From assembly GCA_036554285.1 (NCBI GenBank), contig DATBNO010000059.1:124001-188000 (forward strand): a DNA stretch of 64,000 nt, read 5' to 3'. Source of the stretch: JADGGM01 sp025449955 (GTDB lineage: Bacteria > Gemmatimonadota > Gemmatimonadetes > Gemmatimonadales > Gemmatimonadaceae). Shown here one piece after another: positions 8,739 through 17,933 of this stretch. Position 1 is the first letter of the stretch; every line of letters starts with the position of its first letter. A model generated the notes under the pieces. It was not told the DNA's origin. It made no database searches and saw only the letters and a list, made by a program, of their open reading frames with translations. Position numbers and translations under genes: made by a program.

Positions 8739-11411
8739 CTACTCGGACCGCATGCTGGTGAGCGGGTCCACACGGGTGGCCCGGCGCGCGGGGACCAGGC
8801 ACGCCGCGGTCACGACGGCGAGGGACCCGGCGGCGACCAGGAGGTACGTGTCGGCATCGAGCGGGCCGACGCCGTAGAGCGTGCCCGCGAGCAGGCGCGC
8901 GCCCGCCACGGCGCCGCCCATGCCTAACGCCAAACCGGCCAGCGACCACGCGAGGCCGCGCCGGGCGACGAGGCCGAGCACGCTGCGCGTACTGGCGCCT
9001 AACGCCAGCCTCACGCCGAACTCGCGGGTGCGGGTCGACACCTCGTATGCCAGCACGCCGTAGATGCCCAACGTGGCCAGAACCAGCGCCAGGCCGGCAA
9101 AGCTCCCGGCCAAGCCGAGCGCGAAGCGCCGCGCGGCGAGACTCGATCCCACGACCTCGTCCATGCTCTGGACGTTGCGCAACGGCAGCCCCGGGTCGGT
9201 TTCCTTCACCGCGCGGCGCAGCGCCTCGATGGCTTGGCGGGAATCCGTGGTCCGCATCACGACCGTCAGCGTGTGGTCCCACGCTTCCTGTGCGTGGTCG
9301 ACGTACAACGTGGGCGTGGGCGGCACGTCGAGACCACCGCTCCGCACGTCGCCCACGACGCCGACGACGGTCATCCAGTCGCCGTTTGGGTTAGGCCCGA
9401 TACGAATGCGCGTGCCCACGGCGTCGCCGTTGCGGAAATAGCGCCGCGCCGCGATCTGGTTGATGAGCACGCGCTTCTGGCCGTTGGGCGTGTCGGACGC
9501 GTCGAAACGCCGACCGGCGATGAGGGGGATCTGCAGCGCCTCGAGGAACTGGCCGCGGATGGCGATGTAGGCCATGTCGGGCAGGCGCGACTCATCCATG
9601 GGCTGGCCTTCGATGCGCAGCGACGTGCTCACCGATCCCTGCATGGGGAGCACCGTTGCGGCGCCGGACGCGATCACGCCGGGCGCGTGCGCGACGTTGT
9701 CCAACACGGCATCGTAAAATCCGTTGACCATCGGAATCGAGTCGTATCGCGGCCCGCTCACGCGCAGCTGCGCGGTGACCACGTGATCGGCCTCGAATCC
9801 GAGCCGCACGCGCGTGAGCTCGGCGAAGCTGCGAATGAGGAGGCCCGCGCCGACGAGGAGCATCACCGCCAGGGCGACCTGCGTCGTGACGAGCGCACGC
9901 CTAACGAAGCTGCCGCTCCGCGCCGCGTTGGCTCCGCGGCCCCCTTCCTGGAGCGCGTCGTGCACGCCGGCGCGCATGGCGTGGAGCGCGGGCACGATGC
10001 CGAACACCGCGCCGGCGGCGACCGAGACCAGCAGGCTGAACCCCAGCACCTGGCGGTCGACACCGACCGGGAAGAGCGCCGGCAGCGTGTTCGGATTGAT
10101 CGCCAGGAGCGCGCGCGTGGCCACGATCGCCAGCCCCACGCCTAACGCACCGCCGGCGAGCGCCAACAGCACCGATTCGGTGAGCAGCTGCCGCACCAGG
10201 CGGCCGCGGCCGGCGCCGAGCGCGGCCCGCAGCGCGAGCTCCTGGCGGCGGCCGATGGTCCGCGACAACGTGAGGTTGATCAGGTTCGCGCAGGCGATGA
10301 GGAGCACCATCGCGGCGGCGGCTTGCAACAGCAGCAGCGGCGTGCGAAGGTTGCCGGCGGCCAACTCGTGCAGAGGCGCGACGATCGCGGCGCGGCCGCC
10401 ATCGGCGTCGGGGTACTGTGCGCCCAGCCGATTGGAGATGAGCCGCAGGTCGGCGCGGCCCGCCTCGATGGTGACGCCGGGTCGCAGCCGGCCGATCACG
10501 ATCATCCAATGCTGCTTGCGCGTGATGGCGGCGTTCGCCAGATCATCGCGGATGTCGAGCGGCAACCACACGTCCTCGTTGCGGTCGAGCACGAACCCGC
10601 GCGGCATGACGCCGATGATCTCGGTCGACCGGCCGTTGAGCGTGAGCCGCCGCCCGACGGCGTGCGGATCGCCGCCGAGCGCGCGTTGCCAGAATCCGTA
10701 CGAGACGATCGCGCTGGCGCTGTCGCCCATCACGTCGGCATGTGCATCGAACACCCTGCCTAACATTGGCCTGACGCCGAGTACGCGGAAGAGCTGGGCG
10801 TCGGCGGCGATGCCGGTGAGGGTGGTGGGGTCCGCGCCCGCGGGCTGCCACACCACCGGACCCATGGCGTTGGAATACGCGCCGAGGCCGATGAAGGCGT
10901 GCTGTTGGGCACGGTAGTCCACGTAGTCGGGCGGCGACATCGGCGAGCGGCTGCCCGGCGTGTTGGGCCACGACTCGGAGGCCACCACGAGGCGTGCCGG
11001 ATCGGCATATGGCAGCGGGCGGAGCAACACCGCGCGCACGACGCTGAAAATGGCCGTGTTGGCGCCGATGGCGAGGGCGAGCGTCAGCAGCGACACCACG
11101 GTGAACGTCGGGGTGCGGCGCATGGTACGCCACGCGTAGCGCGCGTCCTGCCGCCATTCCGTTAGGCGATCGGCGGCGCGGACGGCGCGGTCGCCGCGCG
11201 CATCAGCGGCCCGGCAATACACGCGCGTCCCCTCGATGTCCCCGAACTCGGCGCTCGCGGCGCGGCGGGCCGCGTCCGGATCCATGCCCCGGGCCGTGAG
11301 CTCGCGGATGCGCATGTCGAGATGAAAGCCCAACTCCGTGTCGACATCGCGGGCGATGTCGGCGCGGGAGCGCCACGGGAAGCGGAACGAGCGGATCGGC
11401 GTGCGTGCCAT
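8739..11411 (-). CDS. ADOP-family FtsX-like permease
   Basis: 890 residues. The order is that of acidobacterial duplicated orphan permeases: an N-terminal soluble helical domain ('ARDVDTELGFHLDMRIREL', 'DPDAARRAASAEFGD'), a first membrane helix near residue 105 ('VVSLLTLALAIGANTAIFSV'), a MacB-like periplasmic domain, three helices, a second periplasmic domain, and a closing FtsX domain ending 'PARRATRVDPLTSMRSE'. The MacB family couples to an ABC ATPase, but none is encoded here, hence 'orphan'. It follows a PadR gene by 13 bases, so probably under PadR control. A second such pair lies at 56258-59265. Confidence 0.9.
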   Translation of the reverse strand: MARTPIRSFRFPWRSRADIARDVDTELGFHLDMRIRELTARGMDPDAARRAASAEFGDIEGTRVYCRAADARGDRAVRAADRLTEWRQDARYAWRTMRRTPTFTVVSLLTLALAIGANTAIFSVVRAVLLRPLPYADPARLVVASESWPNTPGSRSPMSPPDYVDYRAQQHAFIGLGAYSNAMGPVVWQPAGADPTTLTGIAADAQLFRVLGVRPMLGRVFDAHADVMGDSASAIVSYGFWQRALGGDPHAVGRRLTLNGRSTEIIGVMPRGFVLDRNEDVWLPLDIRDDLANAAITRKQHWMIVIGRLRPGVTIEAGRADLRLISNRLGAQYPDADGGRAAIVAPLHELAAGNLRTPLLLLQAAAAMVLLIACANLINLTLSRTIGRRQELALRAALGAGRGRLVRQLLTESVLLALAGGALGVGLAIVATRALLAINPNTLPALFPVGVDRQVLGFSLLVSVAAGAVFGIVPALHAMRAGVHDALQEGGRGANAARSGSFVRRALVTTQVALAVMLLVGAGLLIRSFAELTRVRLGFEADHVVTAQLRVSGPRYDSIPMVNGFYDAVLDNVAHAPGVIASGAATVLPMQGSVSTSLRIEGQPMDESRLPDMAYIAIRGQFLEALQIPLIAGRRFDASDTPNGQKRVLINQIAARRYFRNGDAVGTRIRIGPNPNGDWMTVVGVVGDVRSGGLDVPPTPTLYVDHAQEAWDHTLTVVMRTTDSRQAIEALRRAVKETDPGLPLRNVQSMDEVVGSSLAARRFALGLAGSFAGLALVLATLGIYGVLAYEVSTRTREFGVRLALGASTRSVLGLVARRGLAWSLAGLALGMGGAVAGARLLAGTLYGVGPLDADTYLLVAAGSLAVVTAACLVPARRATRVDPLTSMRSE

Positions 11412-11424
11412 GGAACGAAGCTCC

Positions 11425-11757
11425 TCAGGCGGGCTTGAGCACCTTGGTCACCGCGTCGGCGTACGTCTTCCACACCACCGATTCTGCGCGGAGCCGCGCG
11501 CGGCCGGCCCCGGTGAGGGTGTAGTACTTGGCTTTGCGATTGTTTTCCGAGAGGCCCCACGACGCCGAGACGAGCCGATGTTCCTCGAGGCGGTGCAGGG
11601 CCTGGTACAGCGCGGCTCCGTCCACGGCGAGCACGCCGCCGCTGCGCGCGTCGAGCCAGCGCGAGATGGCGTAGCCGTGCATCGGTTCCCACGCCAGCGC
11701 GCGGAGGATGAGAATGTCGACGGTCCCTTGCAGGAGCTCGGACGGCGTGCGGGCCAC
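11425..11757 (-). CDS. PadR-family transcriptional regulator
   Basis: 110 residues from GTG at 11757. Typical PadR winged helix: 'LLQGTVDILILRALAWEPMH', 'GYAISRWLD', 'GALYQALHRLEEHRLVSASW' and 'KAKYYTLTGAGRARL'. PadR proteins are usually repressors that sense small toxic compounds. Its position 13 bases upstream of the ADOP permease gene suggests that it controls that gene and itself. Very similar in design to the PadR gene at 58933-59265. Confidence 0.9.
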   Translation of the reverse strand: MARTPSELLQGTVDILILRALAWEPMHGYAISRWLDARSGGVLAVDGAALYQALHRLEEHRLVSASWGLSENNRKAKYYTLTGAGRARLRAESVVWKTYADAVTKVLKPA

Positions 11758-12062
11758 GGGTCTCTTCCAGTCACCAGGTGAGTGGAATGGTCGCATCGGC
11801 TGCCGCTGCTGTCAAGCGCCGTCGAGGGGAACCTGGCGAGCTCGTCTCCAGTTGGTCACAAGGATGGCTACAGGGATGCGAGGGAGGGGGAGGATTGCCG
11901 CGATGCGGCGGCGAGCGCATCGCACACGCGCGTGAAATCATCCAGGTGGGTAAGCCGGTCACTGTGAATGTGCGCCGCACGAGCTTCTCCATCTCTCGCA
12001 TCGCTTTTTGTCCTTTGAGCCTCTTGTCGAAGACGCTCAGGATGCGAACGAGGAGGATCTCG
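11758..12062. other. Intergenic stretch, no gene seen
   Basis: Divergent region between the PadR gene and the SRPBCC remnant. It presumably holds the PadR promoter/operator near 11760-11800. The only clear signal is an AGGAGGATCTCG ribosome binding site at its right end, in front of the remnant. Confidence 0.4.
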
Positions 12063-12299
12063 ATGCAGGACATTATCGCCACCGTCGACATCGATGCCTC
12101 GCCTAACGAGGTGTGGGCGGTGTTGACCGATGTGGAACGCTGGCCGACGTGGACACCGACCATGCAAGAGGTCACGCGGCTCGACCACGGACCGTTCACC
12201 GTGGGGAGCAGGGCGCGCGTGCGGCAGCCACGACTGCGGCCGAAGGAACGATGCGAGGGTCCGCGCTCCGGTGGCACGACGGCGGACGCACGTGTATGA
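12063..12299 (+). pseudogene. Truncated SRPBCC/polyketide-cyclase-like protein
   Basis: The ATG at 12063 has an ideal AGGAGG ribosome binding site. The first 60 residues are a good SRPBCC family start (IDASPNEVWAVLTDVERWPT, then TPTMQEVTRLDHGPF and VGSRARVRQPRLRP). After 'RQPRLRPKE' the similarity stops and the frame ends 15 codons later, giving 78 residues where the family needs about 145. The following 130 bases, up to the ankyrin gene, hold no recognisable continuation in any frame. It looks like a 3' deletion or rearrangement that kept the start signals. Confidence 0.65.
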
Positions 12300-12432
12300 T
12301 TCGGGGTCGCGCTCCAGGGCGCGCCCCGTCCGCGGGAAGGGATCGTCCCACCTGGGAGATCGTCGCGCACATCCATTACCTCTTTCATGCCCGGCGTAAG
12401 GCGGACACTCGGGCGCTCATGAAGGAGGTCGT

Positions 12433-14052
12433 ATGTCCGCACTCCCCCCGTCCCCGGATGTTGCCTACGAACGGAAGCGCGCCAAGGCGTTGCTCCGTGA
12501 CTGCCGTGCCGGTGATCGCGATGCGATCGCGCGCGTCGTAGCGCATCTCCCGCGACTCGCCGGTTCCATCGGCTCGCTCAAGCTCGCCGACGCGCAGTTC
12601 GTGATCGCGCGCGAGCGCGGCTTCGAGAGCTGGCCCAAGCTCAAGGCGCACATCGAGGCGACGCTGCCCATGGACGAGCAGGCGGCGCGGTTCCTCGACG
12701 CCGTCGAACACGGGCGGACGGGCATCGTGTCGCGGATGCTCAAGGCGCATCGGCAACTGCCTAACCACAGCATCTTCACGGCGGCGGCCGCGGGCGATGC
12801 CGACCAGGTCGCGCGCCGCATCGCCGCCGATCCGGCGTGCGTGCACGAGGCGCGCGGCCGGGGCGCCTGGACCCCGCTCGCGTACGCGTGCGCGACACCC
12901 GTGCACCGCGCGAGTGCGCGCCACGCCGCGCGCGTCCTCCGCACGGCGACGCTGCTGCTCGATGCCGGCGTGAGTCCCAACAGCGGAAGCCTGTACTGGG
13001 AGTCGCGCGACACGTCGGCGCCGATCTCGGCGTTGTACCACGCGTGCATGAGCGACAACGTTCCGTTAGTCAACCTGCTGCTCGACCGCGGCGCCAACAC
13101 GCAGGACGGCGAGGCCATCTATCACGCGGCCCAGCTCGACCGGCGCGCGTGTCTCGAGGCGCTCGTCGCGCACGGCGCCGATCTCTCGTCCACCCAGAGT
13201 CCGTACGGCAACACGCCGCTCTATTTTCTCGTTGGACATCAACACGATGACGACGGGCGCGCGGCGTGGTTCAAGGGACTCACGTGGCTGCTCGAGCACG
13301 GCGCGGATCCGAACGTGCCCAGCTACCAGAAGCAGGAGACGCCGCTCCAGGGCGTGGCGGGCGGCGGGCCGAAGCTGGCTACAGCGCGGGCGCTGCTCGC
13401 GCACGGGGCTGATCCGAATCTGCGCCGCGGCGACGGCCGCACGGCCTTCGCGATCGCGGTGCGCCACGGCAACCGCGCCATCGCCGCGCTGTTGCGGGAG
13501 TCCGGCGCCGACACGACTGCGTTAGGCCCGGACGACGAGCTCTTCGCGGCGTGCTTCGATGGCGACGCCGATCGCGCGCGCGCGGTGCTGGCCGCGCATC
13601 CGGAGCTCGCGGCCGCGATGCCGGCGAACGGCGGCGCGGCACTGTCCGACGCCGTGCGGCACGACAATCTCGATGCCATCCGGGTCTTGCTGAGCCTCGG
13701 CTGCTCGATCGGCGCCGAAGGGTGGGCGCAGGGCACGCCCCTCCACGTGGCGGCGTGGACGGGGAAGCTCGACATGGTGCGCGCGCTGCTTGCGTTAGGC
13801 GCGCCGGTGAACGTGCGCGACGGCCAGTTCGGCTCGTCGCCCTTGGGCTGGGCCTCGCACGGCTCGGGACAGCACCGCGGCCACGACGACACGTACATCG
13901 CGATCGTCGACGCGTTGCTCGACGCCGGCGCCGAGCGCTTGCCATCGCTCAACAAGTTTGACGAGCCGCCCGAGAACCTGGCGAGCCCCGGCGTGGCCAA
14001 GCACCTGGCCGCGCGCGGCGCCACCACGGCGCACCGCGACGCGACCGCCTAA
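12433..14052 (+). CDS. Ankyrin-repeat protein, paralogue of the 7261-8538 product
   Basis: 539 residues with a GAAGGAGG ribosome binding site before ATG 12433. The N-terminal 75 residues (KRAKALLRDCRAGDRDAIAR ... LADAQFVIARERGFESWPKL) match the N-terminal domain of the other ankyrin protein. At least eight ankyrin repeats follow, for example 'NVPLVNLLLDRGANTQDGEA', 'TARALLAHGADPNLRRGDGR' and 'GTPLHVAAWTGKLDMVRALL'. No signal peptide. Function unknown; protein binding is likely. It ends GCC TAA CG, a copy of the recurrent word, and converges on the amidohydrolase gene with a 4-base gap. Confidence 0.87.
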   Translation: MSALPPSPDVAYERKRAKALLRDCRAGDRDAIARVVAHLPRLAGSIGSLKLADAQFVIARERGFESWPKLKAHIEATLPMDEQAARFLDAVEHGRTGIVSRMLKAHRQLPNHSIFTAAAAGDADQVARRIAADPACVHEARGRGAWTPLAYACATPVHRASARHAARVLRTATLLLDAGVSPNSGSLYWESRDTSAPISALYHACMSDNVPLVNLLLDRGANTQDGEAIYHAAQLDRRACLEALVAHGADLSSTQSPYGNTPLYFLVGHQHDDDGRAAWFKGLTWLLEHGADPNVPSYQKQETPLQGVAGGGPKLATARALLAHGADPNLRRGDGRTAFAIAVRHGNRAIAALLRESGADTTALGPDDELFAACFDGDADRARAVLAAHPELAAAMPANGGAALSDAVRHDNLDAIRVLLSLGCSIGAEGWAQGTPLHVAAWTGKLDMVRALLALGAPVNVRDGQFGSSPLGWASHGSGQHRGHDDTYIAIVDALLDAGAERLPSLNKFDEPPENLASPGVAKHLAARGATTAHRDATA

Positions 14053-14056
14053 CGCA

Positions 14057-15481
14057 CTACCGCCGGTAGATGACGCCGTTCTTCATCACGAATCGGACCC
14101 GGCTCACGGCCGAGATGTCTTGCGTGGGGTCGCCCTGGACCGCCACGATGTCGGCCTTGAGCCCGGGGACGAGCCGTCCGATCTCCGTGTCCAGCCGCAG
14201 GATTTTCGCATCGACGGCCGTTGCCGCGAGCAGCGCCTGCGCGGGACGCATCCCGTCTTCCACCATCCATTCGATCTCGCGCGCGTTGGTGCCGTGGGTG
14301 AACACGCCCACGTCGCTGCCCGATCCGATGATGACGTTGTTCTTCATCGCCAGCTGAAAGGCGTGCTTGGCCTCGATCATCGACGGCGTCGGCGGGCTCG
14401 TGCCGCGCACGTATTTCTCGAAGTATTCGGCGTAGGCTTCCACCGCCGTCAATGTCGGCAGGTAGGCCACGCCGCGCTCGGCCATCAGGTGGAACACCGA
14501 GTCCGAGCCGCCGAATCCGTGCTCGATGGTGTTGACGCCCGCCATCACGGCGCGGCGCATGCCCTCGTTGGTGCTCGCGTGCGCCGACACCGGGCGTCCC
14601 GACGAATGCGCCTCGGCCACCAGCGCGTCGATCTCCTCCTGGCTGAACGTGGGCATCGAGGTTCCGTTAGGCCCGCGGCGGTAGTCGGCGTACACCTTGA
14701 TCCAGTCGGCGCCGCGCGCCGCTTGCTCGCGCACCGCCGCCAGCACCTCGGGCACGCCGCTCACCGCCTGTCCGCCTTGCGGCAAGTCGAGGTCGGGCCG
14801 ATAGCCGCGCGGACCGGGACCGTAGCTCGCCGTGGCCACGATCGCGCGCGTCGCCACCTGGAGACGCGGCCCCGGAATCAGCCCTTCGTCGATCGCGCGC
14901 TTCATCGACACATCGGCGAATCCGGCGCCCTCCGTGCCCAGGTCGCGCAGCGTCGTGAAGCCCTGCATGAGCGTATTGCGCACGTGGAGCACCGCTTCGA
15001 CGACGCGGAAGCCTTGTGGTTCCTTGAGGACCTGGTCGTCCCAGAGCGTTTCGTTGTACGGGTGCAGGAAGATGTGCGAGTGCGCGTCGATGAGTCCCGG
15101 GAGCAGCGTTAGGCCGGGGAGCGCGATGGTCTCGGTGCCGCTTGGCGCGTGCACCGACGTCGCGGGCCCAACGGCCGTGATGCTGTCGCCTTCCACGAGC
15201 ACCACCCAGCCGGCGTGCGCCGATTCGCTCGTCGCATCGAACACACGGTCGGGCTTGAGCAGCACCGGATGTCCTGGCGCCGGCGGCACCAGCGGAGCGA
15301 ACCCGGCTTGCATCGGCAGCTTGAGCGCCGAGAGCAGCGTATCGCGTGTTTGCGCAGCGACTGTTGTCACATGCACAATCGAAGCGAGCGCGGCCATGCT
15401 CCACATGGTGCGTGAGAAGTAGGCGAGCAAGCGGGAGCGCGAACCAACCGCGTGGTGCACTGTGCGCGCTGCGGAGCGCAT
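14057..15481 (-). CDS. Secreted amidohydrolase (imidazolonepropionase-like, metal-dependent)
   Basis: 474 residues. A basic leader and hydrophobic stretch ('MWSMAALASIVHVTTVAAQ') form a signal peptide or anchor. The TIM-barrel amidohydrolase metal site is visible: 'LLPGLIDAHSHIFLH' (HxH), a Lys in 'GADWIKVYADYR', 'VSAHASTNEGMRRA', 'NTIEHGFGG' and the final Asp in 'IIGSGSDVGVF'. Related secreted enzymes act on Xaa-Pro dipeptides or cyclic amides; the substrate here cannot be told. The ATG at 15481 seems right but the leader is long, so the inner Met near residue 26 is possible. Confidence 0.85.
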   Translation of the reverse strand: MRSAARTVHHAVGSRSRLLAYFSRTMWSMAALASIVHVTTVAAQTRDTLLSALKLPMQAGFAPLVPPAPGHPVLLKPDRVFDATSESAHAGWVVLVEGDSITAVGPATSVHAPSGTETIALPGLTLLPGLIDAHSHIFLHPYNETLWDDQVLKEPQGFRVVEAVLHVRNTLMQGFTTLRDLGTEGAGFADVSMKRAIDEGLIPGPRLQVATRAIVATASYGPGPRGYRPDLDLPQGGQAVSGVPEVLAAVREQAARGADWIKVYADYRRGPNGTSMPTFSQEEIDALVAEAHSSGRPVSAHASTNEGMRRAVMAGVNTIEHGFGGSDSVFHLMAERGVAYLPTLTAVEAYAEYFEKYVRGTSPPTPSMIEAKHAFQLAMKNNVIIGSGSDVGVFTHGTNAREIEWMVEDGMRPAQALLAATAVDAKILRLDTEIGRLVPGLKADIVAVQGDPTQDISAVSRVRFVMKNGVIYRR

Positions 15482-15642
15482 AGTCGTAATCTCCTGGAAA
15501 ACGTCGAGCGAAGCGGGTGACCCATGGCCCGGATGCTACGGGCGCGCGCGCGCAATCACCAGAGCCCGTTGGCCGCTGACGTCGGCGTATGGATGGTGTA
15601 GACTTCCGGATCCACGACCCAACCCACCACCACGCGAACGCA

Positions 15643-16908
15643 ATGTCCATCGAACTCGAGCCGCCGGGCGAGAGCGTCGTCGACCGGTTTCTGCGCTACG
15701 TGCGCATCGACACGCAATCGCGCGAGGACCAACAGACGACGCCGAGCACGCTCACGCAGTGGACGCTGGCCAACCTGCTCGCGGCCGAGCTCAAGCAGGT
15801 GGGCGCGCGCGAGGTCTCGGTGAGCGAGCACTGCATGGTGTACGCGACGGTGCCGTCGTCTGTGCCTAACGGAGAGCGGCTGCCGACGGTGGGCTTCATC
15901 GCCCACCTGGACACGTCGCCGGCGGTGACCGGCTACGGCGTGACGCCGGTCGTGCACCGGAACTACCAGGGCGGCGACATCACGTTGCCCGGCGACCCGA
16001 CGCAGGTGATCACGGTCGCGCGGCACCCGGTGCTCGCGGACCTCATCGGCGACGACATCATCACCACCGATGGCACCACGCTGCTGGGCTCCGACGACAA
16101 GGCCGGCGTCGCCGCGATCATGACGCTGGTCGACACGCTGCTGCGCAATCCGCAGGTGCCGCACGGCCGCGTGCGCGTGGCGTTCACGGCCGATGAAGAG
16201 ATCGGCACCGGCATCGAGAAGTTCGACGTGCCGGGATTCGGCGCCGACTTCGCGTACACGGTGGACGGCAGTACGTTAGGCGAAGTGAGCGACGAGACGT
16301 GGAGCGCGCGCCTGGCCACCGTCGCGTTCCGCGGCAAGAGCGCGCACCCGGGCACGGCCAAAGGCGTGATGGTGAATTCGATGTACGCCATGGCCGACTT
16401 TCTCGCCCACATGCCGCACGACATGCTCCCCGAGACCACCGAAGACCGCCAGGGGTTCGTGCATCCGTACGCCGGCACGCTCGACGTGGAGCAGTCGACG
16501 GTCAAGGTGCTGCTGCGCGACTTCGATCTGTCGGGGCTTGCCGCCAAAGAGGATGCGATGCGCCGCCTGGCGCGCGAGACGATGGCGCGTTTCCCCGGCG
16601 TCACTTCGCGCATCGAGGTCAAAGAGAACTACAAGAACATGAAAGAAATCCTCAGCCAGCATCCGCACATCACGCAGTTCGCGTTAGACGCCGCGCGGCT
16701 GGCCGGGCTCACTCCGTATCTCAAACCCATCCGCGGCGGCACCGATGGTTCGCGCCTCACGTTCCGCGGACTTCCATGTCCCAACATCTTTACCGGCGGC
16801 CACGAGTTTCACAGCAAGCTCGAGTTCAACTCGCGTCGCGGACTCGAGAAAACCACGGAGACTCTGGTACACTTGGTCCAACTCGCCGCTCAGAGCGCGA
16901 CGCCGTAG
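15643..16908 (+). CDS. pepT: Peptidase T (tripeptide aminopeptidase)
   Basis: 421 residues, close to the usual 410. Zinc-site and catalytic motifs of M20B: 'FIAHLDTSPAV' (His, Asp), 'LLGSDDKAGVAA' (Asp), 'FTADEEIGTGIEKF' (Glu-Glu), 'YTVDGSTLGE', and a final His in 'FTGGHEFHSKLEF'. It removes the N-terminal residue from tripeptides in the cytoplasm. The start is ATG 15643 (MSIELEPPGE); the frame is open 18 codons further upstream without similarity. It ends nine bases before a long hairpin repeat that probably terminates transcription. Confidence 0.94.
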   Translation: MSIELEPPGESVVDRFLRYVRIDTQSREDQQTTPSTLTQWTLANLLAAELKQVGAREVSVSEHCMVYATVPSSVPNGERLPTVGFIAHLDTSPAVTGYGVTPVVHRNYQGGDITLPGDPTQVITVARHPVLADLIGDDIITTDGTTLLGSDDKAGVAAIMTLVDTLLRNPQVPHGRVRVAFTADEEIGTGIEKFDVPGFGADFAYTVDGSTLGEVSDETWSARLATVAFRGKSAHPGTAKGVMVNSMYAMADFLAHMPHDMLPETTEDRQGFVHPYAGTLDVEQSTVKVLLRDFDLSGLAAKEDAMRRLARETMARFPGVTSRIEVKENYKNMKEILSQHPHITQFALDAARLAGLTPYLKPIRGGTDGSRLTFRGLPCPNIFTGGHEFHSKLEFNSRRGLEKTTETLVHLVQLAAQSATP

Positions 16909-16917
16909 CACCAAGGC

Positions 16918-17125
16918 CCAAGCTCCTCTGTAAAAGCGTCACAGGATAACAAAAGTGATGCAAGAGATTCGGAGGATCGCTCGGCTGCGAAGGCAAGATC
17001 CTCGGCGCCGTGTCTTGACCGGCAGTGAGCGTTAGGCGAGACGTTCTCGCCTGCTCAGCCGAGCGATCCTCCCGATCTCTTGCATCACTTTTGTTATCCT
17101 TTACAAGCTCTTACAGAGGACTTGG
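16918..17125. repeat. Long inverted repeat (two ~70-base arms, 68-base loop)
   Basis: The left arm 16918-16987 and right arm 17056-17125 are near-perfect inverted copies. A core of about 45 bases (starting AGGATAACAAAAGTGATGCA and ending GGATCGCTCGGCTG) has only two mismatches; the outer 25 bases carry several mismatches and single-base gaps. The structure sits between the converging pepT and lipoprotein genes and would end transcription from both sides. It shares the word GATCGCTCGGC with the repeats at 52993-53090 and 59373-59526, so I take it as a member of a dispersed repeat family, perhaps a small non-autonomous transposable element. Confidence 0.88.
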
Positions 17126-17147
17126 ACCTACTTGCGAGTGCTCGAGC

Positions 17148-17684
17148 CTAGTGCCCGAACTGGCAACTCACGTCCGGGTTCCACATCGCGAACTCGCCGC
17201 TCGGATTGTGCCGTCCTACCCACACGTGCAGTCCCCATAACTGGAACGTGTCGTTCTTCATGAACGGCACGCCGAACAATGTGGGCGGCGCCTCGTTCTC
17301 GCCGTGAATGGCGAACGGAATGACGTACTCCACGCCCACGAACTTGGGCGCGCCATTTTGCTGCGGCTCGTAGATCAACGCCTCGGGACGCGTGACGATC
17401 GCGGTGTCGTCGACCAGCGTCGTGTTGAGGTAGTGCACGCCCATCGCGCCTTGCGTCGGATCGGCGAGACACGTGTGACCGTCGCCGGGATCGGCGACCA
17501 CCACCGTGTACCCGGCTTGTTGGGCGGCCGCGAGATCCTCGAGTGGGAGAATCGCTTGCTTGAGCGCGGCGATGTCTTGCTGCTGGGGCGAGACCGATTT
17601 GTCGGCGCCGCAGCCGGCGAGGCCAAGGCAGAGCAATGTGCCGCTCATGAGCGCGGATCGAAGTGAAAATAGACCGTATAACAC
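17148..17684 (-). CDS. Lipoprotein of unknown function
   Basis: 178 residues with a lipoprotein signal (lipobox 'LGLAGC', Cys 25). The mature part contains 'GAMGVHYLNTTLVDD', 'PEALIYEPQQNGAPKFVGVE' and 'LWGLHVWVGRHNPSGEFAMW' then 'NPDVSC'. This pattern recurs in uncharacterised secreted proteins of soil bacteria; no activity is known to me. An inner ATG at residue 13 is an alternative start that leaves a more compact signal peptide. Single gene on the minus strand. Confidence 0.75.
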   Translation of the reverse strand: MLYGLFSLRSALMSGTLLCLGLAGCGADKSVSPQQQDIAALKQAILPLEDLAAAQQAGYTVVVADPGDGHTCLADPTQGAMGVHYLNTTLVDDTAIVTRPEALIYEPQQNGAPKFVGVEYVIPFAIHGENEAPPTLFGVPFMKNDTFQLWGLHVWVGRHNPSGEFAMWNPDVSCQFGH

Positions 17685-17839
17685 GAGTCCTCCCGCCCGG
17701 ACACGCCGGGCTCTCCATGGTGGAACGCGCGTTGCCGCGCATTGTCGTCGCGGGATGCGTTACCCATAGAGGCGGAGAAGCGGCTGAATCCGGCTCACGC
17801 GCTGCGCGCGCCGTCAGATTCGCACCGATCCCTGACACA

Positions 17840-17877
17840 AAAACGAAACGACCCGGACACCGTATGGATGTCCGGGC
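17840..17877 (-). terminator. Rho-independent terminator for the S10 peptidase gene
   Basis: On the minus strand CCCGGACA, a nine-base loop and TGTCCGGG are followed by TCGTTTCGTTTTT. Stem plus T-rich run fits an intrinsic terminator about 60 bases after the stop of the S10 peptidase gene. Confidence 0.8.
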
Positions 17878-17933
17878 CGTTCACTCACATGTATCGATAG
17901 TGCCTAACTGGCCTAACGACGGCCGCCGACCGC

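Noticed and set aside
8539..9282. Upstream extension of the ankyrin protein to 673 residues
   Set aside because: The added part is low-complexity Arg/Gly sequence antisense-shifted over the ADOP gene, and AGGAGG fixes the start at 8538.
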